From Gnetum montanum (lineage: Eukaryota; Streptophyta; Gnetopsida; Gnetales; Gnetaceae), in contig MNCI01017823.1 of assembly GCA_015680685.1 (NCBI GenBank), positions 42,582 to 106,581 of the forward strand: a stretch of 64,000 bases of DNA. Direction: 5' to 3'. A program made the translations under genes and the position numbers. This document shows, piece after piece, positions 11,752-23,520 of this stretch. The notes beneath the pieces are model-generated. The model was not told the DNA's origin. It did no database searches and was given only the letters and a program-made list of their open reading frames with translations. Within the stretch, counting starts at the first letter, position 1; every line of letters starts with the position of its first letter.

Positions 11752-12389
11752 CCAAAAATAGCCAAAATCCAAATGAGAAAAATGTGCATAACATTTGTAA
11801 TTTACTAAACTAACCATAGAGAATTTTTTGTTTGAAGTACAAAATGTCATAGAGATTCCTTGATGTGCAAATATACCATTAGTTCTCCAGACACATTGAT
11901 GAAATCAATAAAGCTTTTAGTTTCTCATAAAACAACTAACAAAAGATAAAACTCTTAGTCATATTTATTTTTAAGTATTTTTAAATTTTTGTTATTCTCA
12001 TTAATTTTTCTCTTAAGAGTTCTTTGTAACATATCTCTTCCTCTTCATATTTCTCCTTTTCAAAGATTATGTTACCAAAATCTCTATGAATCAATTTCAT
12101 TTATACCTTTAGAAAGAAAATTAGCTCTATAGGATAACCTTTAGTTTCTATTTAACATAGGATAATAGAACTAAAATGTCAAGTTTTTATGAATTTAAAA
12201 TTACTTATCAGTATATAAATTTTTATTTATAATTGTATTTTCTTTTGTTTTAGGAGTTATGAAAATGACAAGTAATGAAGGAAAAACATGAAACTTTTAA
12301 TCTAAAAATGCTAGCAAAAATTTGTCTTCATTCACATCACAAGAATATCATTCATTCAAAAGAGAGTTTGAGAAATAGTTGTGGAGTAG
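11752..12389. other. AT-rich spacer without recognised feature
   Basis: I see no coding signal, LTR terminus or tandem array. It may hold the 5' end of the hAT element that follows, but no terminal inverted repeat could be identified. Confidence 0.5.
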
Positions 12390-14085
12390 TGTTACTATAG
12401 AGGGAGCTTATTCTTGAGGAAATTATAGTAGTTCTAGAAGCAAATCATGGACATGTCCATATTTTTAATCAAGTAAAAGCAGTTCAATTGCACGTGTTAG
12501 ATAACATTTTCTTGGTGTAGAAAAGAAGGAACAAATAAATATTTGTAACAAAATTTCAAAATCTAAAAGAGAGGTTTTGATTAAACAATATTTAAGAGTT
12601 GAAGCTTTGAAGCCACAACAAAGCTTACATGAAAGTAGTAAGGTGGTTGTATCATGCCAATCAAGTGCTCATAATTTAGAAAACATGTTTGATGCAACAA
12701 ATATTAAAAATATCAATTTTGTAATTGTAAGATGTTTTTATGGATGTGGAATTCCATTTAAGGTATCTAGATCTTATTTTAAAGATGCAGTAGCATGATA
12801 CATAATGTTCCAAAAGGATACATGCCTTCAAGTTATAAGAGAATTTAAACTTCTCTCTTAAGTGAAGAAAGAACTAGAATTGAGGCATCTTTAAAATTAG
12901 TTAAAGAAAGTTGATGTAACATAGGAATTTTAATTATCTCTAATGAATGGAAAAATGTTGTGAATAAGTCTCTTATTAATATTCTTGCTTATTCATCCAA
13001 AGGTATTATTTTTTAAAGACACATGATACATTAGATCATATAAAAGATGCTTTCTTTCTTATGCAAATATTTAAAGAGCCAATAGAATCTATTGGAAGAG
13101 AAAATGTTGTTCAAGTAGTTACTGATAGTACTTCTAACAATGTTTTACTAGGTCAAATGATAGAAGATAAATATCTAGGTATATTTTGAATTCATTGTAT
13201 AGCACATTGTTTAAATTTACTTTTAAAAGATATACATTTAGAAGTTCATTGGATTGCTAAAGTTGTAGAAGATGTAAAGAAAATTTTCCAATTTATTACT
13301 AACCATTCTATGTTACAAGCCATATACAAAAGGATTCTATATTGTAGCTCTTAAAATGTGTTCAAACAAGATTTTTATCTGATTTTTTAGTGTTGGAATG
13401 TATCCAAAAAGTAAAATTCACTCAAATAAATGATTAATTCATCAGAATGGGATATATGGTTACATTGTTCTATAATAAATTCTACTATGTATTACAAAAT
13501 TAAAGATTTAGTATCACAAGGTCATACATCTAAAGCATTTTGGAAATTGGTTAATGATAATTTAAATTTTTTTATTATTATTTACAAAGGTCTACGTCTT
13601 TGTGATAGTAATGAGCCTTGTATTAGATATATTTTTGAAAGTATGGACCAAATGAGAGAAAATATCCAAAAAGTTAGGAGTGGAAAAAATCCTTTATTTG
13701 ATAAAAAATAAAAGATGCTATTTGGAAATCTAGTGAAAAATGGAGAATGCTTCATAGTCCACTTCATTTGGTTGGGTATTTGCTTCATCCATACTGGTTT
13801 AAAAATAAGTCGTGAAAAAACAAAGAGGTGCAACAAGGATAGACTACATATTTAAATAAATGTTTTGCAAATAAAGAAGATTGAAGTCAAGTAAAAAGGA
13901 AATATGGAATCTACATTAGATATGAAGATGAATTTTTACATCTTAAATCTTCTTATGATCATAAAATATTAGATCCATTCACATTTTGAAATTAATATGG
14001 AGTAGGAACTTCATTATTATGAAATATTGCTATGTATGTTTTATCACAACTTCATGATTATACTGTAGCAAGGTAGTAAGATTTT
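12390..14085 (+). pseudogene. EL3: hAT-superfamily transposase pseudogene
   Basis: Plant hAT transposase relic, the cut-and-paste enzyme of a DNA transposon. In order: a BED-like zinc finger start (SWTCPYFNQ.KAVQLHVL, about 12445-12510) and a linker. A DUF659-type core follows (about 12680-13330) with PFKVSRSYFKDA, the acidic VVTDSTSNNVLLGQM motif (about 13117-13160) and IHCIAHCLNLLLKDI (about 13190-13235). A middle region contains NEPCIRYIFESMDQMRENI (13610-13665). The C-terminal dimerisation end contains GYLLHPYWF (13775-13800) and AMYVLSQLHDY (about 14030-14065). Several stops and frame changes interrupt it, so it is inactive. Terminal inverted repeats and an 8-bp target duplication were not found, so the ends are approximate. 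Confidence 0.85.
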
Positions 14086-14594
14086 GACAACTTCATTCCT
14101 TGATTATTGATTTTTATATAGGTCTCAAGGTGAATAATATCAAGTTAAAAGGGTTAAGTGCTTAGGATAATAATTTTCAACAAGAAAAGATCAACTCAAG
14201 TCATGGTTACTAACTTTTTTGAAGAAACCTAACAATGACCTTAATCAATTAACATTCTAGCATGATCATCAGATGGATAAGAATTATCTAGACTGGTGTA
14301 TCCTTGTCTTATCAATGTCTCTTGAAATTGATGAATCCTAGTGAGGTGTAATTAGATCTTTCTTGATCAATGATATCCATCAAAGAATTTTGATGGTTGG
14401 TGGGGTTTCTCTCTTGTAGATGTCTGATTCATTATCCATGAAATTAATGGAAAGGTATCTTCTAGCTTACATAGATCATTTTAGACATGTGATGCATTTT
14501 TGGTGGTCCATGATTCTCCTTGGGTCATGGCTCCATGGTTCATCGTTATATTATAGTCAGCCCATGGTTCTGAATGGCCCTTGGATGATGGTTT
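14086..14594. other. Unassigned stretch, probably the 5' part of EL4
   Basis: It lies directly inside the EL4 primer-binding site on the minus strand and so would be leader or early gag. I could not recognise a gag on either strand. The 80-codon plus-strand frame at 14420-14662 runs across the primer site into the LTR and is unlikely to be real. Confidence 0.4.
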
Positions 14595-14607
14595 GCTTTA
14601 ATATCAA
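14595..14607 (-). other. EL4 primer-binding site (tRNA-Met type, decayed)
   Basis: The minus strand reads TTGATATTAAAGC next to the LTR. The usual plant site complementary to initiator tRNA-Met is TGGTATCAGAGC; the differences are all transitions. It orients the adjacent LTR as a minus-strand 5' LTR. Confidence 0.6.
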
Positions 14608-14610
14608 AAG

Positions 14611-15173
14611 TGACATCCCATTTTCAAATGTCATGGCAAACATCAAATATATGTTATATTAGACATTAGATGTAAGATGATAACATAGCAAATGTCAAAT
14701 ATACAGAACATTCAACATTAACCATAAAGAAAATAATAGGGAAAATATATAAGAAAAGAGGAGAGAATGCTTTATTGATGTGGAATAGTGTATATGGATC
14801 ATGCTCTAAGAGTGTTCCTTGGGGTTTTCTTCCTTCAGCATCTATCCCTTAGAGGTAATCTAACACTACCACTAGAATTAGGCCTATCACTAGTTAGAAG
14901 GAATGGCTAGTCCTCTTCCTATCCTACTTTACCTAGCTCTCGTTACTAGCTCTACAACTCCATGCTGATACAACCTATAATTCCCAAGTATAAATACCTT
15001 AGGTCAAACCCCCAAAGGTCACCTCAAGAGACATGCCCATTATTACAACACACCCTTCCAATTCTTAATTACAACACATCCTTTTGGATCTTGTTACACT
15101 AATCTCAAGATTAATTATGAAGAGACACCATCTTTGTTATGCAGCAACACCATTTGAGAATGGGGATGTTACA
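14611..15173 (-). repeat. EL4 LTR
   Basis: 563 bp, starting TGACATCCCATTTTC and ending GAATGGGGATGTTACA. These ends are inverted copies of each other, as in many LTRs of the TGTAACACCC type. A minus-strand TATA box (GGTATTTATACTTGGG) lies near 15000. The right end joins the zinc-binding domain of EL5 integrase without a spacer, so EL4 inserted into EL5 pol. The other LTR was not found. Confidence 0.7.
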
Positions 15174-16500
15174 TTTATCCTACATAGTGACCACCACATG
15201 GTCCTTCATGTACATCTTGTAATGTTCTTTGTTGGTCTTCTTTAGAAACATACCATTTGATTAGTCTATCAGTACAGATCTTGTAAAGGTTCCATTAATT
15301 TCCATATACTATTTGGATTGATGAAGGGACTACTTCTTTTATTTTTTGTCTCACTCAACAAAAAGTTTTTGAGTAGTGAGATAGGTCACATAATCAAAGA
15401 TCCATGACTTCTCTATTGAGGCTGTAGCCATTGTTGTTTTTGTGAATAGATTTTTATTAGGGAATTAGTTCAATAATAGTTCATCATTTTCCTACAGTTA
15501 CCATATGAGTCTGGATAGATGATCAACTACAATGTTTTTTGTTTCCTTTTTATCTATCATGGTGATGTCAAAGTCTTGTAATATTAGCAACCATCTTATC
15601 ATCCTTGGACTGACTATTGATTTATTCATAAGAAATCTGATAGCACTATGATCCATGTGGATATAACTAGGATATTTAAGCACATAATGTCTAAATTTCT
15701 CAAGTGCATACACCATGGCCATAAGCTTCATTTTTGTAGTGTTGTAATTAAGTTGTGCCCTGTTGATGCTTTGACTAGCGCAGTGTATGTAATAGGATCA
15801 TTTTTTATCATCTAGCAAAGCGAGTACTACTCCCAGTGCATAGTTTGAAGCATCTGTCATTATGTGGAAGGGTTTAGATCAATTCAGAGCTTGAAGAATT
15901 AATGTTTCAAGAAGTTTCTATTTTAATGTCTAGAATACCTTCTCACATAGTTCTATCCAGTGGAATGGTGCATCTTTCTTTGTGAGTTCTACTAGCGATT
16001 TTGTAGTTTTTGAGAAATTTTCAATAAACCTTCTATAATATCATGTGTGGCCAAGAAATGATTTGACATGCTTAATAGTTTATGACATTTGAATGATGTT
16101 TTGGATTACTCTAATCTTATCTAGATCTACCTCTATTCTCTTGTGACATACTCTATGTCCCAAAACTATACCATCTTGGACCATTAAATGGCTTTCTACC
16201 AATTGAGCTTTAGGTTGATTTATACACATCTTTTCATTACCCACTCTAAACATTCTAAAGCTTGTTTAAAATATAGCTCATATGTGGAGAATTCATCCAT
16301 AAAGACCTCGACCCCGTTACCAATTTACTTCTAGAAGATGATGAGTACAAGTCTTTGGAATGTAGCTGGTGCATTACACAAACCAAAAGACATGTAGTTA
16401 TATGCACACATCCCCCATGGATAGATGAATGTGGTCTTTTCTTGGTCTTTTTATGCAATGCAAATTTTGAGTTTGTTAATTTTTCAACTAGAGTTTGCAT
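15174..16500 (-). pseudogene. pol: EL5 pol remnant: RT, RNase H, integrase zinc domain
   Basis: In coding order: RT palm with FMDEFSTYE at 16303-16292 (canonical FMDD changed to FMDE), then the RNase H C-terminal segment with ALEKFRHYVLKYPSYIHMD and WLLILQDFDITMIDKK (about 15731-15520). The zinc-binding start of integrase (about 15350-15174) is cut off by the EL4 LTR. Stops are frequent. The 77-codon stretch at 15498-15731 is the best preserved part. Confidence 0.85.
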
Positions 16501-16560
16501 CCTTCTTCATCTTCCAAACTAGAGTTTGTTAATTTTTCAACTATAGCAACTTTTCCTTTA
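16460..16560. repeat. Direct repeat at the EL5 deletion junction
   Basis: GAGTTTGTTAATTTTTCAAC occurs at about 16469-16488 and again at about 16520-16539, each next to an AACTAGAGTTTG copy. The repeat lies exactly where RT sequence jumps to gag sequence, so it marks the deletion breakpoint or a local repair duplication. Confidence 0.65.
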
Positions 16561-18250
16561 TGTTTGTAGTTTTCTCATTAATTATCTCTTCTTTCATTAC
16601 TTTTTTTTTTCTTTTTTGTTTTTGTTCAAATATTGTTCAGTTTCTTCCTCTACCATCTTGAGTGCAATAGCAAATTTTTCATCCATGAAATCTCGTATTT
16701 TTTCTACCTTACTCACAATGTCATTGACTAATTTTTGGATGCATAGAGTTTTTCTATAGATTGTATCCTCCAAAGTTTCTTCTTCTTGTCTTTCACATAT
16801 TCACATCCTTTTTCCTCATTGCGGGATCTCAATTATACTCTTCAACTAATTCTCTTTTTTTCCTTTACTTCTACTTCCTCTTTTGCCACTTGGTCTATCA
16901 ATCTTTGACTTTGATGGGTTATCATTTTTTATAACCTACCTTGGGCACATACCCCAAGAGTTTCTCTAGTCTTATAACTTAACCCATTAATGATATGTCT
17001 AAGTTGTTCCCTTTGAGAAAATCCATGGTTTGGGCATCAATGCAATAATGAATAGTACCTTTCCATTTTCACGTCAAGGGATTCATGTGTCCCTTGCTTC
17101 CATTCTTAAATTTTTTTCTTAAAATTGACACTCTGAAATAAGTTTGATAATTTTCATTAAAGAGCTCTAGCATGGTACTACATCTCTAGATTATTTTTGG
17201 TTCTAAGGATCTGTATGAGCTCTCTACTTCCTTAATAAGTATTTTGGAAAATAACTTTAGTTTCTGCCAATCATTCTCTATGTTTTTAAGGGCACAAGCA
17301 TCAATGAAGGCTTGAAGATGATGTTGTGGATCTACATTGTATTTTCATTCAAACTTAGAAATATTATTCATATCTAGTCACTTGAGGTGACTATCCCTTA
17401 TGTGCCTGGTAGGGATATACATTGCTTCTCTGATATTAATCATATTACGAGTGTCTATTAGGGGTTCTTCATGATCATCAAGTTCATAAAATTTGTTGTA
17501 GTTATGATTCCTTCACTACCCATAACATTCTCTTTCTTCATCTAATCATATCTCTTCTTATTTCATAATTATCCTCTTCTTCATCACAATGTCTTCTTCA
17601 ATGCTCATGTTTCTTAGGATCTTTTTTCCTTTTCCTATCATGATCCCTCATTCTTATTTCTCTCTTATTATAATCACTGGATGAGTGTGAGGATGAAGAG
17701 AAAGAAGTTGGAGAATGGTGTCAACTGATTCTCATTTTATGACTCCTTTATTAATCCCTTTTTGGTTTAGTGGAGGTTCTAGGCCTTGGATTCCTTCTAA
17801 GTGTGGAGTCTTCCTTATCTCCTCTAGGTGTTTCCATAAGAGCTAAATGTAATTGTATCTTGACAAGATCTTCGATATGGATAACAAATGTTTGAAATTG
17901 AGATCCATGGTTTTGATAAAATTTCTCTATATGGAACATTGCATCATCTCCTTCCTCTAGGACAATCATTTATGGTACTTTATTTTCTTTATCAAGCTCA
18001 TGCCTTACTTACATAGTAGCATCCCTTCTTATTTAAGCTTCTGTTAGTTGGTATGGTCAGTTCATGCACTTTATAATATGGTACCCTTCTTGTACATGGA
18101 TAAGATTTGACCATATGCAGATTGCTTCCAACATCGATGGTGCAAAATGTTTTGGAGGAAAAATAATGTTGTCCTATAAATCTCTCCACCTTAGCTATTT
18201 ATCTTGGTAAAAGAAAAAATGTAAAATCAAGGTAATATGGATCATTATGA
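16560..18250 (-). pseudogene. gag: EL5 gag remnant (N-terminal and core parts)
   Basis: The minus strand matches EL1 gag from about 4600 upward. It includes the coiled segment before the knuckle (about 16640-16900), the core with a match to the stretch at 5280-5340 (about 17340-17420) and the low-complexity basic region (about 17470-17760). The N-terminal part runs to about 18200. The knuckle and proline-rich spacer are missing through the deletion. It contains many stops. Confidence 0.72.
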
Positions 18251-18492
18251 GCATAGGAGATTCTATTTTGTATAAGCGCACTCTAATCTTTTTCATCATA
18301 TCCTTTATCATGGTTCTTAGTAATTTCATTAGCAAGTGGTGATTTTTCCTTGAGTGTAGAAGCCATATTATGTTTTTGACACTTTTAAGTATGTGTGTGT
18401 GTGTTAAAATAATTAATTCAAGTATGACAGATGGACTTTGTAATTCTTAATACAACAAACTCTATAACACCTTCTAAGCAAGCATTGACACA

Positions 18493-18510
18493 TCCTTGGT
18501 AATGATGCCA
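18493..18510 (-). other. EL5 primer-binding site
   Basis: The minus strand reads TGGCATCATTACCAAGGA, the tRNA-Asp-type site with transitions. It lies one base inside the LTR. Confidence 0.8.
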
Positions 18511-18511
18511 A

Positions 18512-19381
18512 TGATGAGTGACTAGGTATTCTAACACTCCACCATACAAGTCACGAGTGCATGCATGTCACCAGATCGTAATCCATGGATAGACAATGTA
18601 AGTATGCCAGTGATTAATAGTTTGTTTGTGATCATTATCTTCTCATGTTGAGTTAGTGAAGTATGAGTAATATGATTTAACTCTTGGTGAGTCATATGAT
18701 ATCATGATGTTATTGGCTCAAATTAGTCCTAAGTGCTTCCATAATGAAAATGAGAATAAAGTCTAAATCTAAGTAATAACTGAAATGTAAATCTACCCTA
18801 GCATATGCCAATAAGCATTTATTCCTAGCTTGTTGTACATGCTTTGGGCCCATGTAACCATCACTGGGATTACCAAATGAATTCACTACTAAGAAAATCA
18901 AGTGAAGTCACTACTGGGTTACCAATCGATTACACTTAACACTCGAGAGCAATCATACTTATACTGCCTTACTAAGAGGCATTGGTAAAGTAAAGTGTTC
19001 AAGAAAAGTAAATGACATAAAAGTAAACATGTTAGAAAGTAAAATTAATCTAAGTAAACTAGATAGAATGTTATAATGGTAAGAAACAATCTTGATCTTT
19101 ATTGCTGATCATGAATTATGTCTAGGTATAATCAACTTAAATAAAAACTTTGTACAACTGTTAGTTACCACATTACGGGCATTCACTTCTAACTCTAATT
19201 CTAAGTGTAACTCATGGAAAGAAATAAGAATTTTGCTAAGTATTGTGCAAAAGTTATTGCAATGATGTGACAATGGGTTGGCATTTATAGTCATGACTAG
19301 GGCCCACCACATTGTATCTATGATGATGTAAGAAGAGCTATGATATCATAGATACGACATCATAGATGTAATATCGCATCA
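18512..19381 (-). repeat. EL5 5' LTR
   Basis: 870 bp, starting TGATGAGTGA and ending ATCGCATCA. It has a minus-strand TATA box near 19280 and a short GATATC/GATACG-type U3 segment at 19340-19381. The family block CACTGGGATTACCAAATG is at about 18869. The next bases, TTTGG, would be the target duplication; its partner is lost. Confidence 0.85.
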
Positions 19382-19429
19382 TTTGGCTTAATGGACTTTA
19401 TCAACTTATAAAGTCAATGGCACAAAAGT

Positions 19430-20579
19430 TATCACAGAAATCATTCTCAAGTAAGTATCATATTCATCATAGTAATGCTAAGATGTATTACAACATCATG
19501 AGGTATTATTAATTATCTAATAAGAAGAAAGATATGAAACATTTTATGACTAAGTATTTGGTTTGTCAGCAAGTCAAGGTAAAGCATAAAATATCTAGTG
19601 GTTATCTTTACCTTCATACCATTTTAGAATTGAAGTGGGAAGTCATTGTCATGGATTTCATCATAGGCTTACCTTGTACTAAGAGTGGAAAGGACTCAAT
19701 TCTCATGCACATAAATTTTTTGACAATATTCTCATTTTTAGCTATGAAGACATCAATTTTTTCCAAAGAGATAGCATAGTTATTTTTTTTAGAGATTATC
19801 AAACTTCATGGTGTTTCAATTGACATTGTTTTAGATAAAAATGTGAAGTTCACTTCTAGATTTTGCCAAGCATTTTAGAATATTTTTTAAAACTAATTTA
19901 AATATTAATTTAGTTTATCATCTATATAAAAATGGTCAAATAAAAAGGATACATTAAATTTTAAAGAAGATGCTCCAATACTACAAAGACAATTGGGATA
20001 GAGCTCTACCTTTAATAAAGTTTTCTTACAATAATAGTTATTAGGTTAGTTTGAAAGAAACATCATATGAAATGTTATATGGTAGACCTTATTATGCACC
20101 TTGTTGGAACATTATAAACTACATTTAGAAGACTAGCATAGATATCATTGAAGAGACTAAATAACAAATTAATATTATCATAGAAAAATTGAAGACAACA
20201 CAAGATAAATATACCTATAGAATTTAGCATTGGATAATGAGCCTTTCTTACACTTTCACCTTTGAAGATGGTTATGATATTTGATAAGGAAAATTAGCAC
20301 CGTGCTACATTGCTTTCCTTTTTAAGCCAAAGAAGATTGGTAAAGTTGCATATTAAATTGTTCTTCTATCTTAGTTGTAATTTATTCATGATGTTTTCCA
20401 TATTTTTATGTTAAGAAAGTACATTATAGATCCCAATCATATGGTCAAGTGGCAGGATGTGTAACTGCAACATGATGTCAACTATGTTGAATGGACAATT
20501 AAAATCATTGACATAATGGAAAGAAAGTTAAGAAGTAAGTTGATTCCTATGGTTAAATTTATCTAAAATAGACATAAGA
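19430..20579 (+). pseudogene. pol: EL6 chromovirus pol remnant: integrase and start of chromodomain
   Basis: Plus-strand Ty3/gypsy chromovirus relic. In order: the H2C2 zinc domain (HHSNAKMYYNIMRYY, then CQQVK; about 19467-19580) and the integrase core with WEVIVMDFIIGLPCTKSGKD (about 19637-19690). Next come LDKNVKFTSRFCQAF (about 19832-19876), YHLYKNGQIKRIH in place of YHPQTDGQSERTI so that the catalytic E is lost, and FSYNNSY. The chromodomain begins with VEWTIKIIDIMERKLRSK (about 20485-20540) and breaks off after NRHK at 20579. Its continuation is at 33262. Several stops are present. Confidence 0.85.
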
Positions 20580-21033
20580 ATCACTTGATACCAACCTTCT
20601 ATCCAAAAGTAGCCAAGTATTCTAAAGTAAACCCAAGATGGACTACACATTAACAATCATAGCACATGTACATGAAGCTACATATATAATCATACAAGCA
20701 ACCCAAAAAACCTAATATACACAGAAAACTTAAGAGCACTAGCATACACTCATGACACCGATCTCATAATAAATCTAAGATAAATTCCTACTCTAATGCA
20801 TTTAGTCCTAAGCCCCACTCCATAAAGAAGGATCATGGCCTAAGCATCAAATCTAAAGATCTTCCACAACCCTACATATTTTTATGACATAGTACACAAA
20901 GGAATCAAGATCGTCTAGTTCTTTGGTGATGGTTAAAACAACATATAGCCCATAAGAATCTCCACGCTTCTTCTATCCCTCATTCTAGAAGGGAAATAAT
21001 CCTCGATCCATGAACAACGTATGTTTTCCTACA
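20580..21033 (-). repeat. EL7 3' LTR
   Basis: About 454 bp, homologous to 23521-23670 plus 32853-33262. Shared landmarks are AGTAGCCAAGT, ATGACATAGTACACAAAGGAAT and TAGTTCTTTGGTGATG. On the minus strand it begins TGTAGGAAAACATACG after the purine run AGTAGGGGTGAG (21043-21034 region). About 85 bp present in the other copy is missing, and its outer end lacks the first 20 or so bases. Confidence 0.78.
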
Positions 21034-21539
21034 CTCACCCCTACTTGAAGGAAGAAACATCTTTGGAGCTTAAGTCTTTATTTGTATACCTTCTCAAATG
21101 TGAAGAGTACATTGAATATCAAGGGTATTAAATCATTCAAAGCCCATTCAATCATTTTTACATAAGAATGTTCGAAAGCAAAGGTATTTAACTTTAAATC
21201 ATTAATATTGAACTTTACATGACATCTAATATATGCATAAGAATGTTTATTCAACCCAAGTTAAAAAAGAAAATGCTTACCATTTTCATGTAAATGCTTG
21301 CAACCTTTCTACCTGAACCAAAATCTATGCACCTAATATGTAAGATATTTCCTCTACCTCTCGTAGTTACACAGGAGTATAAAGTTTATCGTCTACATCC
21401 AAGAATAGAGTACTTCATACCTTGGAGGAACTACTCCCCATGCTTAGTCGAAGTTTGGCACTACCATGAGCAAGTATCTTTGGTACTTTAGCCTCATTGT
21501 GGCAATCACCCAAAACTTAAGGAATTTCCTTCTCTTAAA

Positions 21540-21810
21540 AACATTTGTACTTCCTTCTTAGAGATATAGTAGAAATTTGTGCTTTCTACTTGAACTCACA
21601 ACCAAAGAACACATGCTTCCTACTCAGAGTCATGATTTAAAATTTGTGCATCTTGATTGAAGTGCCACCCAAAAACATATATTCTCTACTCAAAATTTTA
21701 ATCAAGAACATATGCTTCCTACTCAAAATTACCATCAATCACATGTACTTCTTGCTTAGAGACATCATCAAGAACATGAACTCAATCCTTAGAGTTGCTT
21801 CACCATATTA
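21540..21810 (-). repeat. 33-bp tandem repeat encoding an 11-residue repeat
   Basis: In one minus-strand frame eight successive units of exactly 11 residues can be read. Examples are DVSKQEVHVID, GNFE*EAYVLD, WHFNQDAQILN and YISKKEVQMFL, with a consensus near xxSKQEVHVLD. Unit length is kept at 33 bp although sequence identity has dropped a lot and a few units contain stops. The repeat is therefore coding in origin and old. Confidence 0.7.
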
Positions 21811-23501
21811 TTTTTCTCCCTCCATCCACTAATGCATATGTACTTTCTCTCATTTATTCTTTACACACATTCACACAAACACTATTTCTTTGATCCATCT
21901 CAAAAGTGATACCACCAAGCTAGCCACATTCCTTCCTCTTTAGAATAAACTATCTTGGTAGAAAATTTAATTGTCCACCTTTCATTAAGATGGTTAAGCT
22001 AAAATTACACATGACATTTGATGTCACAAATAATAAATTATCTAGCATTGGAGATAACCTTTAACAAGATCTCTCATAAAGAAAAGACCCACCTTCTATC
22101 ATAATGTTCATAGAAAATAAAAAGCATTGTATAACATGGGTAGAAGATAATCTCACCAAGTTTTCCATCATACCAAATGTTGAACACATGAGGGTATGAA
22201 TATAGAGATTTATCTACCATAGTCACAACTCCTTCACGAGGACTACCATATATCTTACTATTCAACAATTGTAAATCACTAATTCAAGCACATAAGTACT
22301 TGATTACTTGAGTATTCATAAGCTAGCAAAAAAGCCTTATGTTGTTTCACATAAGGATGAATCACTATCCACATATGAAATAGCTACTTCTTGAGTTAAA
22401 TAAAATCTTCAATGAGGATAATTCAGATAAAAGAACTAGCATATTCAATCATTCAAGGACTTTCATACTCAAACTACCATCCAAGATTAAGAACATGGAG
22501 AACACACTTCTCAAACAAGAAATTAGCAAATAACATAATTTGAAACATTATCAGTTCTCTTCAATGGATCATGAACTAACAATTAAGGCATCATTGGTAA
22601 TGGATCCTCATATGAAAATCCAAGTGTAGCTTTACAACACACAAACAAAAAATCATCATATTGCAACATCAAATTATGGAATCCTTAATGCATTCAAGCT
22701 ACAAACTCTTCATAAGATCAATAGATACAGTGACAACCATCTAGCAAGATAACATATTATAATAAGAAACATCAATCTCATACATTATCTTATATTTGTT
22801 ACATAACAAAATCATTATCTTAAACTATCACAAGGATCAACTAGCAAAATAGAATGTGTTTCTCTAACAATTCACCAAAACAAACTTGGATATACAAAAG
22901 TGTTTTTCACAAACTAGAAATCATTAATAGCATTCCATTGGCACTTCAAATGATTTCTTAGTAAGAAATTTTTAGCTGGAGAACATTTTTTATGTTTTGT
23001 ACAAGAGCTCACCCCAATAAGAAAGGAACTTTCTCAAATCAACCAATGCTTAAATCATTTGGTCATTTCTATTATAGGTACATGAGACTTGATTGTGTCA
23101 ATTGGTTTTGATAATTGTTCCCATAACCAACAAACTCAGAAGTCATCCAAATCCCTTTTTACTTAAGATAGATAATACATATATATGTCATCGACTTGTA
23201 GCAACTATTCATACAATTGGATCCTCCATAACAATATGACCATGATCTATTCACTTGTCTTTAGCTATCTTCTAAATTTTCATAGCTTCATCCTCATACA
23301 TATTCATATTATCGTGCACCTCCTGGGACACATGACTGCCTCGTTTGTCATCTCCTGCTAGTCCCTTGGGAAGATTAGAACCAAGAGGAGCATTACCAAT
23401 ATTTTTACATCCTTTTTCCTTCTTGTGTATCATAGAAACACATAAATCATGAACAAGTCATGATTATGAACCACAAAATAGCACCAACCTTGAATTGCAA
23501 A

Positions 23502-23518
23502 CCATAGATTTAATACCA
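23502..23518 (-). other. EL7 primer-binding site (tRNA-Met type)
   Basis: The minus strand reads TGGTATTAAATCTATGG, against the common plant site TGGTATCAGAGCCATGG. It begins directly inside the LTR terminus TTACA. Confidence 0.72.
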
Positions 23519-23520
23519 AG

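Larger units (their letters stand above)
15174..19381 (-). mobile_element. EL5: internally deleted gypsy element
   Basis: Minus-strand relative of EL1 and EL9, truncated on its 3' side by EL4 within integrase. It retains the 5' LTR (18512-19381), primer site, gag N-terminal parts and the RT/RNase H/H2C2 part of pol. The gag end, zinc knuckle, protease and N-terminal RT have been deleted (see the junction at about 16500). The right LTR end abuts chromovirus EL6, so EL5 lies in or beside EL6. Confidence 0.85.
21034..23518 (-). pseudogene. EL7 internal region, possible gag-like frame of unknown family
   Basis: On the minus strand a readable segment starts near 23430. It contains GNAPLGSNLPKGLAGDDKRG, VSQEVHDNMNMYEDEAMKI and HIVMEDPIV (about 23400-23220), with stops at positions that could be W or Q. 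Further along are a 64-codon stretch (22268-22074) and an 11-residue repeat region (21810-21540). I do not recognise a family. The composition and the start just behind the primer site suggest the element's own gag or cargo protein. Confidence 0.45.

Noticed and set aside
14611-15173. MITE with terminal inverted repeats
   Set aside because: The ends are inverted copies, but a tRNA-Met-like primer site and a TATA box in fitting orientation make it an LTR.
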